Positions 45,805-54,771 of a stretch of DNA of 64,000 nucleotides are shown piece by piece (positions within the stretch are counted from its first letter, which is position 1; every line of letters begins with the position of its first letter). The position numbers were made by a program, and so were the translations under genes. The DNA is taken from positions 1,426,001-1,490,000 of the forward strand of contig NZ_JACMYH010000001.1 of NCBI RefSeq assembly GCF_014235765.1. Reading direction: 5' to 3'. Source of the DNA: Pseudomonas baltica (GTDB lineage: Bacteria; Pseudomonadota; Gammaproteobacteria; Pseudomonadales; Pseudomonadaceae). The notes below the pieces were generated by a model, which was not told the DNA's origin, did no database searches, and was given only the letters and a program-made list of their open reading frames with translations.

Positions 45805-47295
45805 CACGCCGTCGGCGTCGGCCTCGGCGCCGCTGTCCTGATGGGCCTCGGTCATGGCGCGCTCGAGCAGGTCAGGCGGCAGGCTCTTGCTGGCGCGGGC
45901 GCCCAGCAGTTTGAGCTGCTCGCTGCGGCTGACCAGGTTGCCACGTCCTTCGGTGAGCTTGTTGCGCGCCGCGCCGTAGGCCTTGTCCAACTGCTGCAGG
46001 CGGTTACCGACTTCGTCGAGGTCCTGGATGAACAACACAAACTTGTCATACAGCCATCCGGCGCGCTCGGCGATCTCGCGGGCGTTCTGGCTTTGCCGCT
46101 CCTGCTTCCACAGGCTGTCGATGACGCGCAGAGTAGCCAGCAGGGTGGTCGGGCTGACGATGACGATCTGCCGGTCGAAGGCCTCCTGGAACAGGTTGGG
46201 CTCGGCCTGCAACGCGGCCGAGAATGCCGCCTCGATGGGCACGAAGAGCAGGACGAAATCCAGGCTGTGCAAACCGTCCAGGCGACTGTAGTCCTTGCCG
46301 GAAAGGCCCTTGACGTGATTGCGCAGCGACAGCACGTGCTGCTTCAAGGCCGCCTGGGCAATGGCACCGTCTTCGGCGGCGATGTATTGCTGATAGGCAG
46401 TGAGGCTGACCTTGGAATCGACCACCACCTGCTTGTCGCCGGGCAGCATGATCAGCACGTCGGGCTGGAAGCGCTCGCCATCCGGGCCCTTGAGGCTGAC
46501 CTGGGTCTGGTACTCGCGGCCCTTCTCCAGCCCGGCATGCTCGAGCACCCGCTCCAGAATCAGCTCGCCCCAGTTGCCCTGGGTTTTCTGACCCTTGAGG
46601 GCCTGGGTCAGGTTGGTGGCTTCGGTACTCAGGCGCTGGTTGAGCTGTTGCAGGCGCTCCAGTTCCTTGCCCAGGGAAAAGCGCTCGCGGGCCTCGTTCT
46701 GGTAGCTCTCTTCAACGCGCTTTTCGAACGACTGGATACGCTCCTTGAGGGGATCGAGCAACTGGCCCAGGCGTTGCTGGCTGTTCTCGGCGAAACGTTG
46801 CTCGCGCTCGTCGAAGATTTTGCCTGCGAGTTCGGCGAACTGCGCGCGCAGTTCGTCCCGTGAACCCTGCAGGTCGTTCAGGCGTTGCTGGTGGCTGTCC
46901 TGCTGTTCGCGCAATTCGGCTGATAGTCCAGCGCACTGGGCATCGAGGCGACGCAACTCGGTTTCCCGGGTGCTGCGCTCCAGGCTCCAGGCGTGGGCGG
47001 CATCGCGGGCATTGTCGCGTTCGTTCTGCAGCAGTTCGACCTCGCGGCGCAGGCCGGCCAGTTCGGCTTGCTTGGCCGAGTTGGCCTGGCTCAGATCGCT
47101 GACCTCATCGCGGCAGGCGTCGAGCTGCGCGCTCAGGCCGTCCTGAGCCAATTGGGCGTTACTCAGGCGCTCGTCGAGCAAGGCGACCTGGGCCAGGGCG
47201 GCGGTGCTCCTGCGCTGCAGCTGCCAGGCCAGCGCCAGGCACGGCAAGGCGGCAGCCAGCAGGCCGATCAACAGGCTGGTCACGTCCAGGGCCAT
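45775..47295 (-). CDS. rmuC: DNA recombination protein RmuC
   Basis: 506 residues. N-terminal membrane helix (about 5-25), a long coiled coil (about 35-230, Leu/Gln/Glu/Arg-rich), then the RmuC nuclease-like domain (GNWGELILERVLEHAGLEKG; PDVLIMLPGDKQVVVDSKVS). RmuC suppresses rearrangements at inverted repeats, which is apt in a REP-rich genome. Convergent with and overlapping the sensor gene by 30 nt. Confidence 0.95.
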   Translation of the reverse strand: MALDVTSLLIGLLAAALPCLALAWQLQRRSTAALAQVALLDERLSNAQLAQDGLSAQLDACRDEVSDLSQANSAKQAELAGLRREVELLQNERDNARDAAHAWSLERSTRETELRRLDAQCAGLSAELREQQDSHQQRLNDLQGSRDELRAQFAELAGKIFDEREQRFAENSQQRLGQLLDPLKERIQSFEKRVEESYQNEARERFSLGKELERLQQLNQRLSTEATNLTQALKGQKTQGNWGELILERVLEHAGLEKGREYQTQVSLKGPDGERFQPDVLIMLPGDKQVVVDSKVSLTAYQQYIAAEDGAIAQAALKQHVLSLRNHVKGLSGKDYSRLDGLHSLDFVLLFVPIEAAFSAALQAEPNLFQEAFDRQIVIVSPTTLLATLRVIDSLWKQERQSQNAREIAERAGWLYDKFVLFIQDLDEVGNRLQQLDKAYGAARNKLTEGRGNLVSRSEQLKLLGARASKSLPPDLLERAMTEAHQDSGAEADADGVSVPAQVPVE

Positions 47296-47363
47296 GGTGT
47301 GCTCTCATGCGAATTCGATGAGCGGCAGTCTGAGGCCATTGGCCGCCTGGGGCAAACCGAGTG

Positions 47364-47657
47364 TCAGTCGCGACGCAGATCGCTCAGTGCGTTCTGTGCG
47401 CCCGCATCGCCGGCGCGGGCGGCCTGCCGCAGGAGTTGCTGACCGATGCGCTGGTCACGGGCGTTGCCACAATCGCGGCACATCAACTGGCCGAGGCGGC
47501 TCTGCGCGACCACCACGCCTTCGCGCGCGGGCTGCTTGAGCATGCGCCCGGCCAGGTGCTTGACGTTGACCTTGTGGCCCAGGCGGGGGCTGTCGAGCAG
47601 CCAGAGGGCGACCTTGAGGGTGAAGCGCTTGGGTGCAGCGGGTGCGGAACTTTTCAT
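47364..47657 (-). CDS. Small Sel1-like repeat protein
   Basis: 97 residues, strongly basic (KRFTLKVALWLLDSPRLGHK). The C-terminal half GNARDQRIGQQLLRQAARAG DAGAQNA-type sequence resembles one Sel1/TPR-like helical repeat; a CRDC pair occurs mid-protein. No signal peptide. Conserved beside rmuC in related pseudomonads as far as I recall; function unknown, perhaps protein-protein contact. Confidence 0.7.
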   Translation of the reverse strand: MKSSAPAAPKRFTLKVALWLLDSPRLGHKVNVKHLAGRMLKQPAREGVVVAQSRLGQLMCRDCGNARDQRIGQQLLRQAARAGDAGAQNALSDLRRD

Positions 47658-47752
47658 GGAAAAACTTTGGGCAGATCGGAAAAGCGCGCCACTCTACTCT
47701 TTTTTCCCGGCGAATGCGCGGGGGCAACGACCGGCGCCACACCCCCTCCCCG

Positions 47753-47902
47753 CAGGAGCGGTCCGTGGCCGCGAAGGGGCCAGCGCAGGCGGCAAGCATA
47801 CCGCGGCGCAACTTTCGCGGCCGATGACCGCTCCTACGGGAGATGGCGCTCGATCCCCGTGGCAGCGCATGACCACTGTAGGAGCGGTCCGTGGCCGCGA
47901 AG
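47753..47902. repeat. Cluster of three REP elements at the end of the catabolic operon
   Basis: Copies at 47753-47776 (+), 47815-47838 (-, ends GCTCCTAC) and 47879-47902 (+), each with the GGAGCGGTC..GGCCGCGAA body; the first and third share the variant GGTCCGTGGCC, the second has GGCCGATGACC. They fill most of the 261-nt gap between the Sel1-like gene and the hydratase gene, and could mark the border of the inserted catabolic block. Confidence 0.85.
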
Positions 47903-47918
47903 GGCGCAACGCGGTGGG

Positions 47919-48665
47919 TCAGGTGGCGAGGGTTACGGTGCCGATGCCGGGGAAGTCGACTTCGATGCTGGCGCCTGGGGGCGCCCAGTGGATGCCGGTC
48001 CAGCTTCCGGTGGCGATCAGATCGCCCGCGCGCAGCGGGTTGCCCAGTGCGACAGCGTGTCGCGCCAGCCACGGCAGGGAGTTCAACGGTTCGCGGAACG
48101 GGTGGCTACCCAGCCCACGTACCACTTGTTCGCCGTCGACGCGCAGCGTGGCGGCCTGGGCCGACCAGTCGGGGATGGACGCCAGCGTTACAGGCAGGCC
48201 AACGATCAACTCACGGTTGAGCTGCTGGTCGGCCAGTCGCAGCAGGGCATCGGCCTGGATGCCGTCGACCCAGCGCGTATCGCACAACTCGATGCCCGGC
48301 ATCCAGGCGTCGATGGCCGCATAGGCGGCGGCCAGGTCGGTGTGTTCGTCCAGATCCCGGGACAAGCGCACGAACAGCTCGCCTTCGATACCCAACGCGT
48401 GGCAGTGCCCGGGCGGCACCTGCCAACCGGATGCGCGCACGGTACCGGCCGGCACGCCTGCGGCACTGATGAGGCTGCCCGGCGCACCTCCCAGTTTCCA
48501 GGCCCGCGCGGGCGCGTGGGCAAACCAGCCCATCGCCTCGGCCACCCGCCGCTGCACGTCATACGCCTGCGCCTCGCTGTCCAGACGCAAACCTTCGACC
48601 GGCTGCCGCCGACCCTCGCGCCAGGCGCGAATGAGCCGCTGCGCCACCTGCTCGACCGCGCTCAC
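47919..48665 (-). CDS. 2-keto-4-pentenoate hydratase / FAH-superfamily enzyme
   Basis: 248 residues. MhpD/HpcG-like fold: GWFAHAPARAWKLGGAP, acidic metal ligands in GIEGELFVRL and CIELCDTRW-like GIELCDTRWVDG, and the end motif LRAGDLIATGSWTGIHWAPPG typical of hydratases and decarboxylases that act on 2-oxo-pent-4-enoate-like acids. It is the last gene of the nine-gene leftward operon; its GTG start overlaps the hydantoinase stop (GTGA). Its presence suggests that the pathway ends in a short 2-oxo-alkenoic acid. The substrate is not known. Confidence 0.85.
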   Translation of the reverse strand: MSAVEQVAQRLIRAWREGRRQPVEGLRLDSEAQAYDVQRRVAEAMGWFAHAPARAWKLGGAPGSLISAAGVPAGTVRASGWQVPPGHCHALGIEGELFVRLSRDLDEHTDLAAAYAAIDAWMPGIELCDTRWVDGIQADALLRLADQQLNRELIVGLPVTLASIPDWSAQAATLRVDGEQVVRGLGSHPFREPLNSLPWLARHAVALGNPLRAGDLIATGSWTGIHWAPPGASIEVDFPGIGTVTLAT

Positions 48666-50098
48666 AGCGGCAACTCGGTGTTGCGCCGACGCACCTGCGC
48701 CGGTGCCGGACGCTCGCAGGGCAAAAACTGGCCCCGCCCCGCTTCGCCGCGAGGCTCACCGTCCCATACCACTTCGCCGCGCGACAGGGTGATGGCCGGC
48801 CAGGCGCTCAGCTGCATGCCGGCGTAAGGGGTGTAGTCGACGTTGTGGTGCAGCATCTCGTTGCTGATCGACACCGGCTGCCCTTCGTCCCAGATCACCA
48901 GATCGGCATCGGCGCCGATGGCGATACTGCCCTTGCGCGGGTACAGCCCGTACATCTTCGCAGCGTTGGTCGACGTCAGCGCGACGAAACTTTGCGCCGT
49001 GATGCGCCCGGTGCGCACGCCTTCGGACCACAACAGCGCCATGCGTGTTTCCACACCGGGAATGCCGTTGGCGATCTGGTCGAACGACACGTCTTCGCCG
49101 TGGGCCTTCTTGCCATCAGGGCCGTCGTAACGAAACGGCGCGTGGTCGGACGAGAAGATCTCGAACGAGCCGTTTTCCAGCCCGTCCCAGATCACCTGCT
49201 GGTTTGCGGCGTCCCGAGGCGGTGGGCTGCAGATGCATTTGGCGCCTTCGAAGCTGTCGTCGCAGCCCAGCGAGTCGGCGGTCAGAAACAGGTATTGCGG
49301 GCAGGTTTCGGCATACACCTTCAAACCGTGGCTCTGCGCCCAGCGAATCTGCTCCACGGCCTCGCGACCCGACACGTGGACGATGAGAATGGGCACATCC
49401 ACCAGTTCGGCCAAGGCAATGGCGCGGTGCGTGGCCTCGCGTTCCACCAGCATGGGTCGCGAGCTGGCGTGGTAGCGCGGCGCGCTGAGCCCGGCCGCCA
49501 GCAGCCGCTCGGTGAGCCAGGCGATGCAGTCGCTGTTCTCGGCATGCAACATGACCATGGCGCCTTCGCGACGGGCCACGGACAGGGTTTCGAGAATCTC
49601 TCGGTCACCCAGTTTCAGCGCGTCGTAGGTCATGTAGATCTTGAACGAGGTATAGCCCTCGGCGATCAGTGCCGGCAATTCCTCACGCAGGACCTGCGGC
49701 GTGGGGTCGGTGACGATCAGGTGAAACGCGTAGTCGATGACCGGCTTGTTGCCTGCCCGGCGATGGTAGTCATCCACTGCTGCACGCAGGGTTTCACCCT
49801 TCTGCTGACAGGCGAAAGGAATCACCGTGGTGGTCCCGCCGCAGGCCGCCGACACCGTGCCGCTGAAAAAGTCGTCGGCCATGACCGAGCCGTCGCCGGT
49901 GGGTTGGTCCAGGTGCACATGGCTGTCGATGCCGCCGGGGGTCACGTGCCGGCCGGCCGCGTCGATTTCCGCAAGGCCTGGGGGCAGCTCCAGGGCCAGG
50001 GCAACGATGCGCCCGTCGCGAATGCCGATGTCACTGGTGAAGGTGTCTGCGGCAGTGACCACGCGAGCGTTGCGAATAACCGTATCGAAAGGTTGCAT
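48662..50098 (-). CDS. Dihydropyrimidinase / D-hydantoinase
   Basis: 478 residues from ATG 50098, six bases after AGAGG; an ATG five codons earlier would overlap that site. Cyclic amidohydrolase that opens 5,6-dihydropyrimidines, hydantoins or related imide rings. Zinc ligands H60 and H62 (DSHVHLDQPT), carboxylated K153 (TSFKIYMTYDAL), metal His in ILIVHVSGRE, Asp in SSDHAPFRYDGPDGKKAHGE, and the recognition loop IANGIPGVETR. It is not next to dihydropyrimidine dehydrogenase genes as the housekeeping hydA is, so it is likely a specialised second copy. One nt separates it from the previous gene. Confidence 0.92.
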   Translation of the reverse strand: MQPFDTVIRNARVVTAADTFTSDIGIRDGRIVALALELPPGLAEIDAAGRHVTPGGIDSHVHLDQPTGDGSVMADDFFSGTVSAACGGTTTVIPFACQQKGETLRAAVDDYHRRAGNKPVIDYAFHLIVTDPTPQVLREELPALIAEGYTSFKIYMTYDALKLGDREILETLSVARREGAMVMLHAENSDCIAWLTERLLAAGLSAPRYHASSRPMLVEREATHRAIALAELVDVPILIVHVSGREAVEQIRWAQSHGLKVYAETCPQYLFLTADSLGCDDSFEGAKCICSPPPRDAANQQVIWDGLENGSFEIFSSDHAPFRYDGPDGKKAHGEDVSFDQIANGIPGVETRMALLWSEGVRTGRITAQSFVALTSTNAAKMYGLYPRKGSIAIGADADLVIWDEGQPVSISNEMLHHNVDYTPYAGMQLSAWPAITLSRGEVVWDGEPRGEAGRGQFLPCERPAPAQVRRRNTELPL

Positions 50099-50099
50099 A

Positions 50100-50828
50100 T
50101 CAAGCCTCTTCAAGCAGTAGCCGGCCCCAGCCGGTCAAGCGACGTGTGTCCACGCCGGTCATGTTCAACATGTCCCAGAGCACCGTCGTCACCGTGTCGA
50201 ACACCGGTACCCCGTGCTGGCGCTCCCAGGGCTCGGCGCGGTGGGCGGCGTGCAGGTTGGTGCAGAAGGTGGAGATGGCCTCGGCACCGGCCGCGACCAC
50301 CTCGGCCACCTGACGATCCAGGGTGGCCTCGTCCACTTCGGCAAAGGAGAAATTGTCCTGCAGCGACAGGTGGCTTTCGGCGCTGGCATCGATACCCAGA
50401 GCGGCATAGTTGGCAACGATCCTTGCCTGTACATTCGCCAGATACGGCGAGACCAGGCCCAGGCGGCGAATGCCGAAGCGCTGCAGCGCCTTGTTCAGTG
50501 CCAGCACCGAGGTCGTCGCCGGTATCGCCGTGGCCTCGGTAATGGCCTGGCACAGCGCCACGTCGGTCTCGAAACCCAGCCATCCGGCAGAGGTACCGCT
50601 CCAGCCGATGACATCGACATGGGCATCGGCCAGCAAGCGCGCCGCGTCCAGAATCCGCTCGCGCTGGAACTGGCCCAGCGCGTCGGCGCTGAGGGCGATC
50701 TGGGTGACACTGAAGCGTGAGAAATGCACGCTGACTTCCGGGAGGCTGGCTATCAACGCCTGGGTCAGCGGCTCCAGTGCAGTGTTCGAGGAAGGCGTAA
50801 GCACGCCCAGGCGAATACGGCGGGTCAT
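50100..50828 (-). CDS. Arylmalonate decarboxylase / maleate isomerase-like protein
   Basis: 242 residues from ATG 50828, overlapping the upstream stop by 4 nt. Asp/Glu racemase superfamily fold with one catalytic cysteine, C189 (ISTFCTNL). At the usual first-cysteine position it has S77 followed by G78-T79-S80 (GWSGTSAGW), the same GTS motif that arylmalonate decarboxylases use as a dioxyanion hole. The segments FGIRRLGLVSPYLANVQARI and GWGRLLLEE also match that group. It may decarboxylate a malonate-like intermediate or isomerise a maleate derivative. EutA-type proteins are related alternatives. Confidence 0.78.
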   Translation of the reverse strand: MTRRIRLGVLTPSSNTALEPLTQALIASLPEVSVHFSRFSVTQIALSADALGQFQRERILDAARLLADAHVDVIGWSGTSAGWLGFETDVALCQAITEATAIPATTSVLALNKALQRFGIRRLGLVSPYLANVQARIVANYAALGIDASAESHLSLQDNFSFAEVDEATLDRQVAEVVAAGAEAISTFCTNLHAAHRAEPWERQHGVPVFDTVTTVLWDMLNMTGVDTRRLTGWGRLLLEEA

Positions 50829-52207
50829 GCTGGACCTCCAGTGATCGCGTGCGAGGAAGGATAGGCGCGCAGAGGGTTTTCGCAACGTTGCCACAGGTCG
50901 CGGCACACGGTGTCGGCTGCGGCACGTACACAGGCTTCGTCGACCTGGGTCGAGCGGCCTTGGTCGATCACCACCCGACCGTCGACGATCACGGTTTCGA
51001 CGTCGGCTCCGGTGGCGTTGTGCACCAAACTGCCCAACGCATCGATGCAGGGAGTGAGGTGGAGCTGTCGATAGTCGATGATGGCCAGGTCAGCCAACTG
51101 GCCGACCGCCAATCGACCCAGATGGTCGCCCCAACCCAGCGCCGCGGCGCCGTTGACGGTGGCCATGCGCAGCACGTCGCGCGGTTGCCAGTCGTCGGCT
51201 ACCCGCCCGGCACTCAACCGCCCTACCGCCAGCGCCCAGCGCATCACCTCGATCATGTCGCCGTGCATGGTGTCGGTCGCCAGGCACAGGCGCGCGCCGG
51301 CCTGCAGCAGGCGACGCGTGGGCGCTACCCGTCCGGACATGGCGTTGCCGACCGGGATGTGCACGACATGGGCACCGGAGGCGCCGATGCGGGCGATGTC
51401 CTCGTCATCCACGTGAATGCAGTGACCGGCCAGCAGGCGCGAATCGAGCATGCCCAGCTCATCGAGCAGTTGCACCGGCGAGCGGCCGTGGGTAGCACGC
51501 ACCCAATCCAGTTCGTCCTGGCTCTGCGCCAGGTGCGTGCTGATCTGCAGACCATGGCGGCGGGCCAAGGCATCGATCTGGCGCAGGAAGTCCAGCGAGC
51601 AGGTGTCGGGTGCGTGAGCGGTCAGGTGGGCCTGGATACGTCCGTCGGCCTGCCCTGCCCAGCGTTCGACGAAGGCCTCGGCGTGATCCAGCTGGGCCAG
51701 GCCACGCTTCAGGTCGAAGCGCCGCGTGCCCTGCAGCACCGAAGCGAAATCGACATCGGCCAGACGTTGGCTGGCAAACAGCCGCATACCCGTTTCGGCC
51801 ATGCCTGCCACGGTGCGCTCGGCATGCACGAAGCTGTCCACAAGCGTGGTGCAACCCGCCCGCAGCGCTTCGAGTGCACCGAGGCGGGACAACGCCAGTG
51901 CTTCTTCCGGGCTGAGCCATGAAGCCTGTGGCAGGCCGGGGGTGTAGGACGGCGCGAAGCCGCAGTCCGGCGCCACCCCCCGGACGAAATTCAGGCCGGC
52001 ATGGTAATGGGTATTGACGAAGCCGGGCACCACCACTCGGCCCGGCAAGTGCAGATGCCGCACGGCTTTGGGCGCAGCCTGGTCGGCTGGCCCGACGTGG
52101 GCGATGCGTTGGCCACGGATGCCCAGGCTTGCGGACTGCGCAAGGCCGTCGACCGGATCCAGCAGCACGGCGCCGGTAATCAGTAGATCCAGTGGGTTGT
52201 CGATCAT
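50825..52207 (-). CDS. Amidohydrolase, TrzA/AtzA/guanine-deaminase-like
   Basis: 460 residues from ATG 52207 (MIDNPLDLLITG), overlapping the SDR stop by 4 nt. Metal-dependent hydrolase with H67-x-H69 (NTHYHAGLNF), a later His in STHLAQSQ and AGHCIHVDD, and the metal Asp in CLATDTMHGDM. This is the layout of aminohydrolases acting on N-heterocycles (cytosine, guanine, triazines). In this operon it probably removes an amino group or opens an imine on the imported ring before the hydantoinase step. Confidence 0.86.
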   Translation of the reverse strand: MIDNPLDLLITGAVLLDPVDGLAQSASLGIRGQRIAHVGPADQAAPKAVRHLHLPGRVVVPGFVNTHYHAGLNFVRGVAPDCGFAPSYTPGLPQASWLSPEEALALSRLGALEALRAGCTTLVDSFVHAERTVAGMAETGMRLFASQRLADVDFASVLQGTRRFDLKRGLAQLDHAEAFVERWAGQADGRIQAHLTAHAPDTCSLDFLRQIDALARRHGLQISTHLAQSQDELDWVRATHGRSPVQLLDELGMLDSRLLAGHCIHVDDEDIARIGASGAHVVHIPVGNAMSGRVAPTRRLLQAGARLCLATDTMHGDMIEVMRWALAVGRLSAGRVADDWQPRDVLRMATVNGAAALGWGDHLGRLAVGQLADLAIIDYRQLHLTPCIDALGSLVHNATGADVETVIVDGRVVIDQGRSTQVDEACVRAAADTVCRDLWQRCENPLRAYPSSHAITGGPA

Positions 52208-53001
52208 GCGGCCATCCACCCGCCGTCCACCATCAACGTGGTGCCGGTGATGAAGCTGGCCTCGGCGCTGGCCAGAAACAGCACGGCCTTGGCGACATCG
52301 TCGGGATGGCCCAACCGCGGCCAGGGGGTACGCCGCGTGGCCCGCTCCATCACCGCCGGGTCGACTGCCCGGCCACCGGCGCCGGTCTGGATCTTGCCGG
52401 GCGCCACCGCGTTGCAGACGATGCGCTGCCCGGCATAGTCGCTGGCGACCTGCCGGGTGAGGTAATCCACAGCCGCCTTGCTCACGCCATAGGCCAAGTC
52501 GTGGGGCGCGGCAATCATGCCGTGTTGCGAAGACAGGTTGACGATGCGCCCGCGGGTTTCGCCCACCAGCGCCTGGCCGGCCATTTGCCGCACGGCAGCC
52601 CGGCAACAGCGGTAGACACCCCCCAGATTGACGTCCAGGACACGCTGCCAGTCGGCCTCGTCGAGTTCGAGCAAAGGCCGGGCGTGGCGGATGCAGGCGT
52701 TGTTGACCAGCACATCGAGGCGCCCGAAGCGCGCCACCGTGGTAGCGAACAGCGTCTCGACCTGCGCGCTGTCGGCGACGTCGGTCTGCACGAACAGGGC
52801 CTGGTGGCCAGCGGCGCGAATCAGGTCGGCGGTTGGCTCGCCGCCCTCGATGACAGCCGTGGTGACATCGGCGATGACCACGCAGGCACCGTGGCTTGCC
52901 AGGTGCCAGGCAATGGCGCGGCCGATGCCGGAGGCCGCACCGGTGACGATGCACACCTGGCCCGCCATGCTCGATGAGTTCGCCAAAGGGGTGGGGGTCA
53001 T
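52204..53001 (-). CDS. Short-chain dehydrogenase/reductase
   Basis: 265 residues. Classical SDR: cofactor loop TGAASGIG (20-27), NNACIRHARP (NNAG-like), catalytic S in VNLSSQHG, YxxxK in AYGVSKAAVDY, and the C-terminal TGTTLMVDGGWMA. D45 in VIADVTT at the end of strand two indicates NAD(H). It oxidises or reduces a hydroxyl/keto group of the pathway intermediate. It overlaps both neighbours by 4 nt (ATGA). Confidence 0.92.
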   Translation of the reverse strand: MTPTPLANSSSMAGQVCIVTGAASGIGRAIAWHLASHGACVVIADVTTAVIEGGEPTADLIRAAGHQALFVQTDVADSAQVETLFATTVARFGRLDVLVNNACIRHARPLLELDEADWQRVLDVNLGGVYRCCRAAVRQMAGQALVGETRGRIVNLSSQHGMIAAPHDLAYGVSKAAVDYLTRQVASDYAGQRIVCNAVAPGKIQTGAGGRAVDPAVMERATRRTPWPRLGHPDDVAKAVLFLASAEASFITGTTLMVDGGWMAA

Positions 53002-53996
53002 GGGTTCACCGTTGTCTGGGGGCCTGCCACGTGGGCAAGCCAGTGATGAAAGTCGTGATCGGCAGCGTCGATGTCGAATCGCGGAACGAAACCGCAGTCT
53101 TCGCGCAGACGGTCGAGCGCCATGCTCGCCCGGTCGTAGTCGGCGTACAGCTCGATGTTCGGTGTTTCACCCGGCGCCGCCAGACGCCAGCGAAAGTCCG
53201 GGAAGCGTGTGGCCAGACGCGTGCACCATTGACTGAGCGGCCATTGGAAACCCGCCGCCAGGTTGTAGAGGGGATATCGCCACTGCGGCTGGTCCAGCAG
53301 GCAGCCGATAGCCCGCGCGGCGTCGCGGACATACAGCCAGTCGCGCAGGCTGTCGCGCGCCAGGATCGCCGTGCCGCCACGGCGGGCCACTTGCAACAAC
53401 TGCAGCGGTGCGCTGAGGGTGTCGCGCACGCCGGTGTCGGCTTCCCAGGGCCCGAAGCAAGTGCCCAGGCGGCCGATGACCAAGGGCAACCCATGCAGTT
53501 GGGCAAGGCGCCGCGCCGCGTCCTCGGCGCTGCGCTTGGATTGGCCGTACAGGCCCTCAGGGGCCAGGGCGGAACGTGCTTCGTCGAGCAACGGCGCGTG
53601 ACGCCCGGTGGTGCCGTAGACCGAGCCCGAGCTGATGTGCACCAGCCGCGACACGCCGCACTCGGCGCTCGCGCCGATGGCCGCAAGCACCCCGCCCACG
53701 TTCACTTCGAAGATCGCCTGGGGCGCCAATCGCTCGCGCTCGGCATCGGCGGTGATGGCGGCCAGGGTCACCACTCGCTGGGGGCGATGACGACCCATGA
53801 CCATGCGCAGGTCCGTCGCGTCACGCACATCACCTCGATGCTCGGTGAACCGCCCCGGCAGTCTGGCGAACGCAGCCTGCGCCTGCGCAGGTATCGGCCC
53901 CAGGTCGAAGCCGATCACGTCCTCACCCGCCGCCAGCAAGTGCTCGCTCAACGCCAGGCCGACGAAGCCACTGCTGCCGGTGATCAGCGTCTTCAT
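52998..53996 (-). CDS. NAD-dependent epimerase/dehydratase (extended SDR)
   Basis: 332 residues from ATG 53996 (MKTLITGSSGF); the open frame 21 codons upstream lacks similarity. Cofactor loop G7-S-S-G10-F-V-G13, D31 at strand two, ISSGSVYG with the catalytic Ser, YGQSK as YxxxK. The family acts on nucleotide sugars, uronates or hydroxy lactones. Its place in an operon with a hydantoinase is unusual and suggests that the substrate carries a sugar-like or polyol moiety, or that it acts as a simple dehydrogenase. Confidence 0.88.
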   Translation of the reverse strand: MKTLITGSSGFVGLALSEHLLAAGEDVIGFDLGPIPAQAQAAFARLPGRFTEHRGDVRDATDLRMVMGRHRPQRVVTLAAITADAERERLAPQAIFEVNVGGVLAAIGASAECGVSRLVHISSGSVYGTTGRHAPLLDEARSALAPEGLYGQSKRSAEDAARRLAQLHGLPLVIGRLGTCFGPWEADTGVRDTLSAPLQLLQVARRGGTAILARDSLRDWLYVRDAARAIGCLLDQPQWRYPLYNLAAGFQWPLSQWCTRLATRFPDFRWRLAAPGETPNIELYADYDRASMALDRLREDCGFVPRFDIDAADHDFHHWLAHVAGPQTTVNP

Positions 53997-53997
53997 C

Positions 53998-54768
53998 TCA
54001 GACGCTTTCCCGCACAGGTTCCGGCCGCAGCAGCGACAGGATATGCCGCTTGTAGTCATTGAAGGCCTTGCTGGTCGGGTCGCGCGGACGTTCGAGCTCG
54101 ATCGGCAGCAGCTCGCGAATGCGTCCCGGACGTGCCGACATCACGGCGACATGGGTACCCAGGGCCAGCGACTCATCGATACCATGGGTGACGAACACGA
54201 TGGTGCTCTGACTTTCGCGCCAGATCCGGATCAGCTCGGCGTGCATGTCCATCTTGGTCTGCTCGTCCAACGCACCGAAGGGCTCGTCCATGAGGATCAC
54301 CTCAGGGTTCATCAGCAAGGCTCGGGCAATACCCACGCGCTGATTCATGCCGCCGGACAGCTCGCTGGGGAAGTGATTCTCGAAGCCGGCCAGGCCCACC
54401 ATTTCGATGAATTTCTGCGCCTTCTCCCGGCGTATCTCCTTGCCCACACCGCGCATCTTCAAGTGGAACGCAACGTTCTCCCAGACCGGCAACCAAGGCA
54501 TCAGGTTGGCCTGCTGGAACACCACGCCACGGTCTGCCCCCGGTGCGGTGATCGACTGCCCGCCGACACTGACCGTGCCGTGGGTGGGGTGGTCGAAGCC
54601 GGCGATCATGTTCAGCAGGGTCGACTTGCCGCAGCCACTGGGGCCCAGCAGGCAGAGAAATTCGTTGCGTGCCACGGTCAGGCTGACATCGTCCAGGGCC
54701 ACGATGCCGGTGGGTCGCTTGGGGTCTTCGAACACGCGCGAGACGCGGTCGATGGTGATCAGTGCCAT
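53998..54768 (-). CDS. ABC importer ATPase, nitrate/sulfonate/pyrimidine type
   Basis: 256 residues. Walker A GPSGCGKST (42-50), signature LSGGMNQRV, Walker B ILMDEPFGALDEQT, H-loop FVTHGIDESLALG. The sequence belongs to the SsuB/TauB/ThiZ group, which pairs with NMT1-type binding proteins. It is encoded 3 nt after the permease and 1 nt before the epimerase. Confidence 0.94.
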   Translation of the reverse strand: MALITIDRVSRVFEDPKRPTGIVALDDVSLTVARNEFLCLLGPSGCGKSTLLNMIAGFDHPTHGTVSVGGQSITAPGADRGVVFQQANLMPWLPVWENVAFHLKMRGVGKEIRREKAQKFIEMVGLAGFENHFPSELSGGMNQRVGIARALLMNPEVILMDEPFGALDEQTKMDMHAELIRIWRESQSTIVFVTHGIDESLALGTHVAVMSARPGRIRELLPIELERPRDPTSKAFNDYKRHILSLLRPEPVRESV

Positions 54769-54771
54769 GCC

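Noticed and set aside
48662-50098. Standard reductive pyrimidine (pyd) catabolic locus
   Set aside because: The hydantoinase is dihydropyrimidinase-like, but the pydA/pydB dehydrogenase subunits, the beta-ureidopropionase and the nucleobase symporter that normally flank it are absent.
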